From Ganoderma boninense (taxonomy: Eukaryota; Basidiomycota; Agaricomycetes; Polyporales; Polyporaceae), in assembly GCA_002900995.3 (NCBI GenBank), contig CM035310.1:3185394-3249393 (forward strand): a stretch of 64,000 nucleotides of DNA, in the 5' to 3' direction. Below the pieces are notes generated by a model. The model did not search any database. It was not told the DNA's origin and was given only the letters and a program-made list of their open reading frames with translations. Of the stretch, positions 12,535 to 24,390 are shown one piece after another. The position numbers and the translations under genes are program-made. Numbering within the stretch: the stretch's first letter is position 1; each line of letters starts with the position of its first letter.

Positions 12535-15500
12535 ACGACGACCAAGTCGAATGTATATCATTCCAGATCCAGATGGCTCTCCCTGAGCACGCGAGGGGGT
12601 TCCGTGCAGAGCAATGCTTTGCAGGGATGATCCCTGCGGACGAGGAAACAGCCCCTCATCCTTCAGTCCATATTCATTCTCCAGACTCCAGAGACGGAAA
12701 AGAATGAATTATGTAGAACGAAGAACTCACCATGTGACTGTTCTGTGCAGGCGCACTGAACGAACTGGAATGCTCACATTTTTGTCTTCAAGTGGCTTCG
12801 CCCTTCCTCGTCGAGCTTGAAGCCCCACGATCGACCCACACCGGCACTGTCCTTGCACTCTCTCCCCTCCACGCCTCTGTATGGGACCCCTGGTTTCCTC
12901 CCCAGCGTTCTGGACGGGGACTTGATATCGGTTGGGGACTTCGAAGCCGACGAGCGTGTTCTTGTGGAAAATAGATAAGGTCTGTGCGCTGTTGCAACGT
13001 GGGCCCAGAGATGGCACGAGAGAGAGGAACCACGACAGACCCAGTGAGAGGCAAGAGCGGTAACGACGGACAAGAAGGTGGCAGAGAGAGGCTGGCACCT
13101 AGAGGAAGCCCAGGACGCAGAAAAGGAAGTCGAAGTACACGGCGGAGGGCTTGCGATGGTGCGAGGCGTGAAAGGCGCTGAGGAGACGTGAGCGTGAGCG
13201 ATGGAGAGGTGGACCTACGTTCAGGAACCCACGTTTAACGATGGAAAGGGGGATGTACCCGGACAGCATACCTGGACAACGACTTTCTGCAGCACTTCGA
13301 CACCGACGGAGGGGCAGTCACGGCCCGTGTTTCCATGCTCCAACAGACGCGCCAGCGTTATGCAGCCCTACCACACCTCCATATGCGTAAACGTGTCGTA
13401 CAAATGCAAAACTCACCTGTCGCAGTGCGGGACGTCTTGCATGGTAGTGGGAGGAGGATGAGTCGACACCTGGAGACTCGGACTTTGAACCGGCCCTAAG
13501 CGAACGCGTCAACAACGCGTAGCACGTCACCGCGTTCCACGTCACCTGATAAACGCGCCGGGCTGGACGTCGACGGTCGAACTTCGAACCCTCAGCACAT
13601 CCTCCTCCGAGTCCCCATAATATTTCGACCCTCATTTACTTCCCTCTGCCTTCTCCTTCTGGGATTTGGAATGTACACGTGAGTGAAGCGCCGCATACAC
13701 TTCCATGAACCCGAGCCCCGCCAGCTCATCTCAGCTCCCTTTGTGACTCCAATCATCTCCACCAGCCGCCCTATGGTAGCCTCGCCCTCATTCCAGACTT
13801 CATTGCCTGCTCAATACCGACTGTCAAGTGGCTCGTTGCACGCTCACAACTGCTGCCCTGTCTGATACTGACTCCCCGCCGCAATCGAGTCGAGCGACGG
13901 GGCTGAGGTATGGCAACGAAACATCCAACGTCTGAGTGGCCTTCGCATCCTCAATCCTCGACCCAGAATCCCACTGGCCATGGCTCATTCTCATCTGCCT
14001 CATCATCATCCCCTCCTCTCCCCACGTCCTCGGCCAGGAGCTCGTCCCCATGCGCTGCAGGGAATTTGAGGGCGCTTAGATTGGGTTCATGATTGTTGCG
14101 GCGAAAAAGATTCTCGGAGACCAGGCTATCGCCTCCCAGTAAGTCTCCCCACGTACATCGTCAGTCCGAGTGCGTGCATGCACCGAGCTCATCCATTCCT
14201 ACCACTGGCCCCGCTGGCTTCCTTGCAGCTATCTTGCGCTAGTACCGCAGTCGCGTCCGTGCCACGAACACGGAGGAGAGCGACCTTCGCTGCGCCCTCT
14301 TGGACGAGGTCGTCCGTGAGGGAGGCCTGAATATTGGATGACGTTCATGGTTCGGCTCAGCGACATGCTTGGCCATGGCGCGTCTCCCTCCTATTGCTCT
14401 CCGCGAGAGATGGAAGTCTGACGAATGGCCCTTCTCCGCGCGTACAGTCACGACAACCATGTTCACGACGGGCGCGACGGAGCTATGTGCGTAACTCGTC
14501 GCCATGTTCGTAGCCCTCCATAAACACTTCGTATCTGCTTACCTCGGGACCGGCATCGTCTCCGCCAACGGCAACAGCGGACGTATCCCTCTCTGAGCCT
14601 CAGTCGCACGTCGCGCGTCGCACCTCCCTGACCGTCGCATCTCCTGTTCTCATGGGCTACATCGACGGCAAGGTCAACAGCGTCCGGCAGCGCATCGCCA
14701 CAAGGCCCGCCAGGCCAAGTCCGGCCACCCCTCGGTCGCTCCCTCTGCCTCCGCATTTCCGTTCTGCCCGGGGCACGATAACAACTTTGAAGGCACCGCG
14801 CCGCTCGTGCCTCGTCATACGCGCCAGCGTCCGTCCGTCTCTTCCCCCCGGCCCTCCGGCGCAGCTCAACGATGGATATGCATGGCTGTCAGCCTTCGTG
14901 GAGGCTCTAGCCCCTTCCGCTTCGCAGCCTTCACCATGAGCTCCCCCGTCTTCCGCGCCATCCCCGTTCCACAACCCTCTCGCCCGATCCCACACGGACC
15001 AGGAATAGTCCTTGTGTTCCACGCACCAGAAACCGCTGCCCCCCCCCCCCGATCGATTCCACGAGCCACCACTCGCCGAACCTTGCGCCCACCCAGCCTG
15101 GGCGGCATCGACGCATTGTGGCAGGCTGTCCCAGCGCGACCACGCCTCCGCAGAGATGGATACGGGAATCGCATCCGGGTCGGTGTGCGGAAGCACGGCA
15201 CTGCTCGCCATTGGCATTGCCGTTGTCGAGCCTCCGCGCCGGCGCGGTCAAGAATCCCTTGGAGTCCGCGTCCGCGTCCGACGAGGCGGGCGGTGATCAA
15301 AGCGGTGAGGATTGGGATTTGAGTTGCGTACATATAAGGCCTTGCACGTGGTGGGGGGCATCGTCACTCAGCTTATAATGGCGTTCGCCCGGATCTTCGG
15401 TGAGACTGTGGCCCTGCTGCAGCTGTTTAGCCAATTTATTGGACGACCCATGCCGCACTCGTTCAATGTAGGCTTGGGGATGGGTGAGTTAGCAAGTTAA

Positions 15501-15706
15501 CGTTGTTCTGAAGGTGGAGCCTGCTGAGCTGTTGTACAGGTCGAGATCCGTGGTAGACCCGTCGATGTCAGTTTTCTTCGCATGGTGTATAATCGACATT
15601 ATTCTTTGCCATTTTGACTCCCGGACATTTCACTCCTAATGCATGATGTATAAGGTCATGTTCGACAAGTGCCAAGAAGGATGAGATCGAATGAACATCC
15701 ACATTC
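12535..15706. other. Long stretch without a clear gene; possible small relic at about 14090-14340
   Basis: The many GC-rich overlapping frames between 14650 and 15330 have no recognisable protein content. A 12-base C run lies at 15039-15050. A possible relic begins at 14090: MIVAAKKILGDQAIAS, a GT-AG intron to about 14228, then a tyrosine followed by LAL. Inserting one base at about 14244 would continue as LGTAVASV. That would resemble the start of mitochondrial ATP synthase subunit K, but the match is short and the rest does not follow the family. Confidence 0.3.
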
Positions 15707-17813
15707 TCATGATCGCTGCCGGCCCTTCAGCAGGTCCGCACACTTCTCCGCGATCATGACCACCGGTGCCATCGTGTGCGAGCCGATGATGTCTGGGAAA
15801 ACCGAGGCATCACACACCCGCAATCCCCGGATGCCGTGAACCCTCAGCTCGGTATCCACGACGCCGGGACGCTCGCCATCGGCCCCTGCTCCCATCCGGC
15901 ACGTAGACGTGTAGTGGTAGCACGTCCGCAACCCACCGCGGATAAACTTGTCCAAGTCCTCGTCGCTCTTGCCCGAGGGCACCGCAAGGCCCCTGATGGG
16001 GTAGCCCTGCTTCCGGACCTCTTCGACCATACGGAGGACGAACCGTACACCCTTGCGGAGCGGGATGTAGTCCTCGGGGCTTGCCAGGTATCCGAGGTCC
16101 ACGTTCGGCATGGCGCGGGGGTTGCTCGTCGCGAGGCGGACCATGCCTTCAGATTTGGGCCGAATGAGGCTGACCATGAGCGAGTACACCCCAACTCCAT
16201 CTGGGGTGTTGCATTCGGAGGAGTTGTGGGGGATGTGCATGAGCTCGATGTCGGGAGCGTTCTCGGGGACAGACGCATCGAGGTCGCGGGGGTTGGCGAC
16301 GGACAGTACGCCATCGTCGTCGAGCAGCCGGGAGGGGAAGAAGGTCGAGCAGCTTTGGAGGGGCGCACTGAGGAGGCCGCCGCCGGTAATGAGGTACTTG
16401 AGGAGTTCTATGACCTGTTTAGCCGTGCTGCTCTCGATGTGGTGCATGGTGTCGGCGAGGGGTACTTCGAACATGACGGGGAGGCCGAGATGATCGCGCT
16501 ATACAGCGTGTCAGAAACGTACGAAGAATCCGCTAGCACCATGCGCACCAGGTGAGCCCCTACGGCTGGCATGTCTCTGACCACAGGGAGCCGGTTCTCG
16601 ATGAGATGCTCCTTCGGCCCAATACCGCTGTGATGGAAGTGAATTAGATTCCAGATGAACGGAGGAGTCGCAGTACGCACCTCAACATGAGAAGTTGGGG
16701 AGACCAGAGCGCACCTGCGCAAAGGATGATTTCTCGTCCCGCTTTCGCGTAGTATCGATCTGGTGCGCTCCTCATCGTCCTTCCTTCGAAGTGCACGCCT
16801 ATCGCGCAGAGATTGTGATCCCCTCCCGCAAATTCTATCCGGGTTGCAATCGTGTTGGATACGATCTTCAACTGTGCCTTCCGCTTTTGCGTCAGCTCTG
16901 GGGGAAGGAATGCCCGAAATGTCGAATGACGAAAGTTCTTGTTATCCATTGTGCATTCGAGTACTCCAGTGCAGGCGGCGGGGGCATCGGGCGAATTGAA
17001 GTCCGGAACGTGTGGAATCCCGAGCTTCTGCAGCGCAGCGTCTACGCTGATCGTAACATGAGCACAATTGTCAGCCCCTTCGAGGTCCGACGATGGCGTA
17101 TACGCACAGAGCATTTGTCCTGAACGGATCGGGATTCGTCCTGTTCTCCCAAGAACCTACACATGGCTTAACACTGATGTAGAATGGTTCAGAAACGCGA
17201 TAAGGTACCTTTGCTGCCCCGGAATTTTGATCCTGGATGTGTGCGACACTTCTCCGACTTCATGAAGTACGGCTCCAAGTCGTCGTATCCCCATCCATCA
17301 TTACCAAGGGCTTTCCACTCGTTATAGTCTCCCGGGGTACCTGTGACGTTGTCAGGACAATGGAATGCAGGCAAGTTCCATAAAGCACTCGCCCCGAGTG
17401 TACAGCATAGCGTTGATACGAGAACTTCCACCAAGACCCTCGCCACGGACGACCTCAACGTATCTGTCACCCGCGGCCTCGAGCGGAAGAGACCACCACC
17501 TGTGAGCCAGTGTCTCCTTGTCGAAGGGGTTTGCGGAGATGAGCGGGACCCGAGAACCCCATGTGTCTGCCACTGGACCACGCTCGATGAGGAGCACAGT
17601 CACCGATGGGTCCTCGGTCAGCCGTGAAGCCAACGTGCATCCTGCCGTACCACCTGTGAACTTGTCAGAATGGCGGGAGAAGACCTATAATGCTTGCTGG
17701 TGCTTACCTCCGACGATGATATAATCATACGTGTACGTCTCCGGGGCTATGTTGGGAGAGACAGGAACACGGGCACCGACGTCCTTTGGGGACAACCCCG
17801 GAACGCGAGTCAT
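15707..17813 (-). CDS. GMC oxidoreductase, aryl-alcohol oxidase-like (paralogue)
   Basis: A 594-residue FAD enzyme closely related to the gene at 5402-7522. The start at 17813 (MTRVPGLSPKDVG) is chosen by alignment to that paralogue; an upstream in-frame ATG at 17945 would add 44 residues. The FAD motif is YIIVGGGTAG, the GMC signature VRGEGLGGSSRIN, and the catalytic histidines His526 (YHYTSTCRMG) and His572 (GSHTMAPVV) are present. Exons, read downward: 17813-17708, 17653-17393, 17340-17209, 17156-17108, 17046-16681, 16627-16549 and 16498-15707. The second intron begins GCGAGT instead of GT. This splice is required to keep the frame and matches the paralogue exactly. It was probably produced by duplication, and has since diverged in the substrate-side regions. 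Confidence 0.92.
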
Positions 17814-18830
17814 GGCGAAGCGCGATGCTCTAACAGCCTCAAGAACAGCAGGATGGCAGCGCAGCGGGGGGAGACGGAGACGAGGTGGCCCAAAGAGCTG
17901 TGTATGTACGAAATCTCTAGAGGACCAGACCAGACTTTCGGCCACAAAGAAGGAGAACGTTCTAGTGACCTTCGGCCAGTACGAGGCCGCAAGGAGTGGG
18001 CGCCGCCGTCAGAGTCCTACTGATATCCCACCTGGTCTCCTGGTCTGCGACCCTATCATCCGAACACCACCCGGTACTGTACCGCAGATAAGGCACCGCA
18101 TTCCGCCGCCCACAACCCATGGGTTCCATGAGCCACCAGGAGAACCTCGCGCTCATCGGCACGCTCTCGTTGGGCGGCATGGGCGCCGCCGAGTGGTTGG
18201 TTGTGCGAGTGAACCGCGCCGACGCAGAGATGCGATTCGCACCACGGAGCTGGGGCACTGGGAGGGCAAAGAGGGCGTTCGAGTGTACAACGCCTGGGAT
18301 CGGTACGTTCGTCCATTCTGATGATAATAAGTAATCTTATCGACCTGGGCGGAGCGCCGTATCAGATTGGTGCCAAACATTATAATCGAACCGCACCTCA
18401 TGTCGACGGAGGGGTCCTCGGCGGCGTCGTACACGATGACCCCTGAGATGTACAGCTCCCTGAGCAGCTTGAGGTGCTTCTCCCGGGAGTGGCCATGTTT
18501 CGACGCGTTAGCAAATGAAGTATTAAATCTCGGTTGCGAATGCGCGGAGCTCCTTACAACCTTCCCCATCCCGCTTCTTTCCTGCCCTGCAGGATGACGC
18601 TGAATCCTCGCGTCAGTCGCTCTGCAGCTGTCGCCTTGCCTATCCTGTCTGTTGCCCCAGTCAAGATGGCTTACCGGGCATTCCCAACAATTCACATTTG
18701 ACAGAACTAAGGCGGACCGCGGAAAACGGCTTCATAGACATACAGCCACATACCTAGCCTGACGTCTGAGCAACTTCGGGTGGATCGGAACATGATTTTT
18801 GATGCACTTACTGAAGCTCCAAGGCACGCG
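17814..18830. other. Intergenic between the GMC gene and the LINE
   Basis: No gene recognised. The minus frame 18153-18695 contains a protein-like stretch (KHLKLLRELYISGVIVYDAA near 18450), and the plus frame from 18119 starts MGSMSHQENLALIGTLSLGG. Neither extends into a known family. Confidence 0.3.
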
Positions 18831-18843
18831 TATATGCCCATCC
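18831..18843. repeat. Target-site duplication of the LINE, left copy
   Basis: TATATGCCCATCC is identical to 23901-23913 and sits directly against the (TTA)8 tail. Confidence 0.9.
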
Positions 18844-18867
18844 TTATTATTATTATTATTATTATTA
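18844..18867 (-). repeat. (TAA)8 tail of the LINE
   Basis: On the plus strand this is (TTA)8. Read with the element it is a (TAA)n 3' tail, as in I-factor-type non-LTR retroelements. Confidence 0.85.
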
Positions 18868-19027
18868 ATTTCGCGTCAGAGCCTGCGCGGGAACACAAGA
18901 CAGAGTACAGAGTCAGCGTGAGCCCGTCAGGACGACTACTATCCCCGATTCGATTGACGGCTCAACAGCCCGGGGCCCACGGCGAAGCCAGCGTGTGGGG
19001 AGGCGACCCGCCTAAGGCGGGACGGCT

Positions 19028-22000
19028 ATTCCGTATCCGAAGAGTCAAAAAGCTCTGAAGTGCTCAGAGATGGGGAAGGGGGGGACGGCGAGCGGCGGGG
19101 CGCGTTGACCGCAGGGGGAGAGTGCGAGCCTTCACGTCGGAAGTGCGCGCGGGATTTGCGGCTGGGACGGAGGCGTAAGAGGCGTCGGCGGAGGGTGCAG
19201 AAGGCATCGTGGGAGAGGTCATACTTGTGACCCCTGGCGCGGAAGGCCTTGGCGTAGCGTCGAAAGCGGGATTCCTGCTTGTATTCGTGGGCGAGCTCGA
19301 TGAGCGGGAGGAGTTGGGAATCGAACACGTGGGTGTGCGCAAACTGTTTAAAGGCGTGCACTGCGTCGGCGGGGGAAAGGCGCGACGCTGGGGTAGGGAT
19401 CCACGTCCGGAAGGCGAGCCCGGGCACTACTGTGCCTCAACGCCTGGTCTCCGGGAAATTGGGAAGGGGGGAAGGGGATCGGGAGGCGGGCCCGGACACT
19501 CTCATGTCGGAAAGCGAGGTCGCCGATGAGGTTGATGAGGAGTTCGAGGCGAGGGTCGACCTCGTCGTCGTCCCAGTCCGAGGTGTCAGGAGGGGCGTCC
19601 TGAGCGGTGAACGCGCCAGGGTTGAGGGAGAGGAACGACAGGATCTTTGGGAAAGGATCCAGTTCGAGGAGGTGGTCGAGTTGAGAGATGTCCCCTCTGT
19701 AGTAGAAGGGGCATTCGAACAGGACATGATGGCGATCATGGAGCGGCGTGCCTCGGGGGAAGAAGCCGCAGGGGCAGGTGGTGGGTTCCTCGGCGCGAGG
19801 GCGAAACTTTGCTCTGTAAGCACCAGTAAAGGTGTGATTGTTGATTACGCGCGCCGTGCGGGCGAACGTAACAATGGAGAGCTTGCCGAACCGGCGAATG
19901 AATGATGTGGCCAGGGCAGGGTTGAAGATGTGTGTGGCGGGGGCATGGAGGTAGTCATGGCCCCAGTAGGAAGGGTCTGGTTCGGGCTGGCCAGTGAGCG
20001 GGTTGGCGCGTAGCGTGGCGGCAGTCCATGCGTTAATCGTATCTATCGTAATGCGGCGTTTTTCGAAGGAAAAATGTGTATGATGGGAGGGGGAGGCATT
20101 GGGGGGGGCCCAGGTTGGCGATGAGTCGATCGACCCGCTCGTTGCCTTCTATGCCCATGTGGGAAGGACAGTACGAGACGTGCAAGTGGTTGCGTTCAGA
20201 GGAGAGGAACCAACTGCGCAGTGTGGAATTGAGGGACAGGAGTTGTGAGCGACCTGACTTGGTGTGAAAGAGTGCCTTAGCGGCGGATTCGGAGTCTGTA
20301 AAGATATGCAGGTGGTAAGTGGCGAGGGAGGACGAGATAAGATGTGAGACAGCTTCAAGTATAGCGATAAGTTCTGCATCGAACGAAAATCCGCGGCCAG
20401 ACCAGGATGCCTGTTCGGTCAGGATTGTGTGGGCTGGGAAGTAGGCGACAAAGCCCGATGATGAGCAGGAGCCGTCGGTCGTTGCTGAGCCGTCGGTGTA
20501 GATGACTATGGAATTGGGATCCTCATGCGCCTGATTGATGCGTGGCAGGAGGGAGTTTTGAATCCATTTGTGGATTGCGTCGTCATCGGCCTTCTTCGGA
20601 GGGTGGTCCAGGTTGAGGTGGATGCGATCTGCAAAGAGGTCAATGACACGGTTGCCGGGCTGGCACTCCAGGTCAGTGGGGTCGAAGGTGTCGCACACCG
20701 CGTTGGTCAACGGGGAGTCCGCAATGTGGGGGAGGGAGGAAATAGAACCGAGAGTGGTCTGGTAGTACTGCGCCCGAGGCGGCCGGAGTGGGGGGTAGAA
20801 GGGAGCGTGTGGAGAATTGTGCACAAGAGGGTAGCGAGAGGGGAAGAGGGACTTGATGGGATGGGACGGCATCAGGGTATGGATGCGGAGGCGGTAGGAT
20901 GCCTGGAGGCGTCGGCAGTACAGGTGGATGGGGAGCACACCGGCCTTGACTTCGAGCGAACCGACCGGTGCCGTACGGAAATGGCCAGAGATCCATCGGA
21001 GTGCGAGGTTTTGTGCGACCGAGAGGCGTTGGAGGAGCTTCTTGGCGCCCTTTTGGCGGTACCAAACTTGACAACCGTAGGTGAGGACAGGGCGAACCGT
21101 CGAGATGTATAGCTGGCGGCGGTGGTAGGGGAGGAGACCGCGCGTGGAGGAGCCGAGCATGCGCGACGCCTCGGTGGTCGTTTTGGCGCGGTGGGCGTAC
21201 CAGCTGACATGGTACTTCCAGCTGAGGCGCGGGTCCAGCCAGAAGCCAAGGTGGCGGAGTTGATCCGGGGGGACGATAGGCTGCGGGACACCAGGGAGGG
21301 GGATCGGGCACTTGACGAATTGATCTTCTGCAGTGTTAGATGAATGGATGAAATGCATCGCCTCCGTCTTGTCGTGTTCGAGGACAAGGCCAGAGCGGTG
21401 AAGGGTGGTGGTGATGATGTCGTACAAAGTAGCGATGAGACGGAGGTTGGTCTGTACGGAGGGGGACGTAACCATGATGTTGCCGTCATCTACGTACATA
21501 TGAAGATAGGAGAGCCGAAACTCAGAATGAGAGCGAAAGAACTTGTGCAGGATGTACATGAGGGGTGAGGCCAAGATTCCTGAGAAGGTGGGGGAGAGTG
21601 AAGACCCCTGGCCGACACCGACACGGGGGCAAGCAAACGAGGGAGAGAGATCATTGCCGAAGCGGAATGAAGAGGAGTGGGGCAGGAAATAAGCCTGAAG
21701 CCAGCGGATGAACGTCGGGGAGAAGCCGCGGCGTTCGCAGATGGCTATAAGGAGCTCATGATTTATAGACGGGAAAAACTGAGCGACGTCGAAGCCGACC
21801 ATAGTGGTCACCAGCTTTTTCCGCCATGCCTGTTGAATGTGGTTCGTGACATAGGACACCGCGTCAATGGTAGAACGTTGCCAGGCTGAGCCAAACTGGC
21901 ATGAATGTAAGATTCCATGCTTGTGAGAGTCGTATTGAACGCGTTCATTGATCACCTTCTCCATCCACTTGGCAATCGTGGATAGGAGGACAATGGGACG

Positions 22001-23836
22001 GTAGGACTTAATTTTTGTGTAGTCATCCTTCCCCGGCTTGGGGATGACGACTGTCACGGAACGCCGAAATTCGTCCGGCCAGAGGGCGAGAGAGAAACAG
22101 GCATTAAAAAGGCGTAAGAAACCAGTCATAAACGTATGATGGTGTCTCGGGTTCAGCTTAGAGGACGTGAGATGTTTCAGGAAGAGCCAGGACATATGAT
22201 CCCAGCCCGGCGAAGACTTGCTTGAGCACGACGACAGCGCGTCCGTGAGCTCTTGCTCCGAGAAGGGGTTCCACTCCCTGGTATCGAGTCTAGGAAGCTC
22301 CTCCACCACGCTCAAGTCGACAGCGCGATCTTGTGCAGAGTGGAAAGTAGAGTTGAATGACTGCCACATCTCGTCGCGCGACGAGATGGGTATACCGTCT
22401 GAGGACTTCAATCCCAGATAATCCGGGATAGCGCGAGTACGGACCCATGGCATCAAGTCCCAGATACGTTTGGACTTGACGGAGATTTCGTGGATGCGCT
22501 GCTCAAAGAACTGATTTTTTGTGCGCTTGAGGAGGGTGTAGAAGTCTGAGCGGGCCTTGTGCCTTTCACGCGCTGCCCGTTCGAAGGCGCGGCGTTCGCT
22601 GTCCCGACGGATGCCGGGGATATGTGTCTGATTCATGAACTCTGGAGAGTAGCGGATGTGAGGGGGGAGGCGGCGTCGGACGTTCTTACGCTGCCACGGG
22701 GGCGTAGAGTCAGCCAAGAGGCGGGACAAAACGCGCTTGCTTTCAGCAAGCTCCTTGTTCCACCAAGGCTTAGACCGTGGAGAGTACTTATGGGGGCGGG
22801 CGAAGCCGTCCCACGTGTCCGTGATGATCTTATATGCCGCCGTAACATGGGCGCATACGGATGTAGGATCCGAATCGTCTAAGGGCCCCGAAAACAGAGG
22901 AGCGAGGTTGTCACCCAGGGCCTCGAGGAACTCAGGAAGTGAGTCGTTCGAGACCCTGGGGGCAGCGAGAAATGAAAAGTTAGGAACCGGAATGAGTGTG
23001 CTTACAAGGGCGTGGTCGGAGCCACCTTTGCCGAAGATATCAATGTCGATATGATAGCGGTTGGCCGGGGTGTCTTCGGGTACCCAGACCAAGTCGATGA
23101 CCGAGCCGCGCAAACGCACATTGTGCGGTTGGTGGGTGGGGACGTCGGGTGGGGAGAGCAATCTCAATCCCCAAAAACCTGTGACAAAGTATAGTTTGGT
23201 GAGTACAGAGAGCGGCGAGGAGTTGGAACCCCAGCTGGGGTCCCATTCTGGTGAATGAAGGTTGAAGTCGCCGCCGAAGCAATGGAGCGTCGCTGGGAGT
23301 TCGTGTTCGTGGTCGGTAATCCTCTCGACTATAAAGTCAAGAAGGGCGCTGTTGTGCTTGGGGTCGTTGTATATATTCAGGATGTGGACTGTGTTCTCAT
23401 GCGAGAGACGGAGGGCGATAAGCATGGCGTCCCGGTGGATGATGCCGGGATGGATGGTGGCGCGTGCGTTTGCAAGACGTCTGTTGACGTAGCACGCAAC
23501 GCGGGGGTGCGGTCGTTTCTCATGTTTGAGAGAGGCGTGTTCGAGGAGGTACCAATCGGGGTCGCTTTGCGTGCCGAAATACTTGTCGTCGTCAGTGCGA
23601 TCGCCGGGCCCGGCAGAGTTAAACTTGCCGCCGACGGATGGGATTTTCTTGATGGGACCGTACCAAGGTTCTTGGATGCACACCACGTCGTAGTGGTGTC
23701 GGTGTTCTTGGAGGAGGTGAGTGGTCTGTTGTGACCGCCTGTTAGCATTGTGGAAGAGAATACGGATATCAGTAGCACGGTCAGTTCTCGAATAGATGTT
23801 CTGCCGGAAGATGGATGAAGGGTGAGTGGAGGACAT
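19028..23836 (-). pseudogene. LINE ORF2: AP endonuclease-reverse transcriptase-RNase H
   Basis: From the first ATG inside the element (23836) the frame is open to 20033, 1267 codons. The endonuclease shows VVCIQEPWYG, FGGDFNLHSPEWD and a final GGSDHALV. The reverse transcriptase has GFDVAQFFPSINHELL and the catalytic YVDD in LHMYVDDGNIMV. RNase H has IYTDGSATTDG, FDAELIAILEA, FTDSESAAKAL and HMGIEGNERVD. The frame then fails, most simply by a one-base slip in the G8 run at 20101-20108, and coding resumes in another frame (FSFEKRRITIDTINAW). That frame includes TTCPCGFFPRGTPLHDRHHV, a Cys/His cluster typical of LINE C-termini. A second shift near 19430 is needed to reach the last helical stretch, which ends at 19028. 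The continuous frame upstream of 23836 (to 24064) is host flank read through the junction. Confidence 0.9.
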
Positions 23837-23900
23837 TACGTGCTGCCGGCAGCTGCTGTGGCTGCGATGCGGGCGGGCTCGTTTGTGCTGGTATTGTTGG

Positions 23901-23913
23901 TATATGCCCATCC
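23901..23913. repeat. Target-site duplication of the LINE, right copy
   Basis: TATATGCCCATCC, identical to 18831-18843. Confidence 0.9.
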
Positions 23914-24390
23914 TGCCACCCATGCGACACCCTCCTGTGTTGTCCCATCCTTCTGGGCAAGGAGAGGATGCCAAAGGAAGTTGTGGGCATGGCATGCACA
24001 CCGTCAACCTGATAGCTCGAATTGAGACGTCCGAGTTGGACAAGTTCGAAACATGGGTGCCCAAGTAGATCGAATAGCATGTTCCCGTCTAACCGCAGAA
24101 GGAAGGACCAACGCAGCCGTCGCCAAGGTCTCAGGCCTACAATGATGGTGCATGCACGACACTTCTCGCTCACCAGCATGCTCGTCCTCTCCGCGTCTTC
24201 CGCAGGCTGTTAGTGGGTCAAGCTTCCAACCTAAGTGAATTCCCAGTCCTCCGTGTGTAGCATGCATGACACAGACGTTGTTGATACATTATTAGCTAGC
24301 GCTTTCAGAACCAGAATCAGATCGCGAGGGTTGCGAGCGACGCGTCGGTCGTTCCGAGACTGTCACCCAGGTTGAGACTCATTTCCGGAC
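23914..24390. other. Intergenic between the LINE and the esterase 3' end
   Basis: No gene seen. Joining this flank to 18830 across one copy of the duplication gives no recognisable coding sequence. Confidence 0.4.

Larger units (their letters stand above)
18844..23900 (-). mobile_element. Non-LTR retrotransposon (LINE) with RNase H, 5057 bp, frameshifted
   Basis: The element runs on the minus strand from 23900 (5' end) to 18844 (3' end). It is bounded by a 13-bp perfect target-site duplication and ends in (TAA)8. It encodes one long polyprotein (endonuclease, reverse transcriptase, RNase H, zinc-knuckle-like C-terminus). There is no separate ORF1, and only about 64 bp precede the first internal ATG, so it is either a single-ORF element or truncated at the 5' end. 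A (TAA)n tail together with an RNase H domain points to the I-type group of LINEs. Two frame breaks in the 3' third suggest that this copy is not active. Confidence 0.92.

Noticed and set aside
14657..15378. Several overlapping GC-rich frames on both strands
   Set aside because: No recognisable domains or consistent splicing; long frames are expected at this base composition.
15776..16555. 259-codon plus-strand frame
   Set aside because: Antisense of the last exon of the GMC gene; composition is its mirror.
19209..19905. Plus-strand frames of 100-208 codons
   Set aside because: Antisense of the LINE C-terminal region, where the minus strand carries the recognisable Cys/His cluster.
23901..24064. 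N-terminal extension of the LINE polyprotein to 24064
   Set aside because: It lies outside the target-site duplication, so it is host flank read through the junction.
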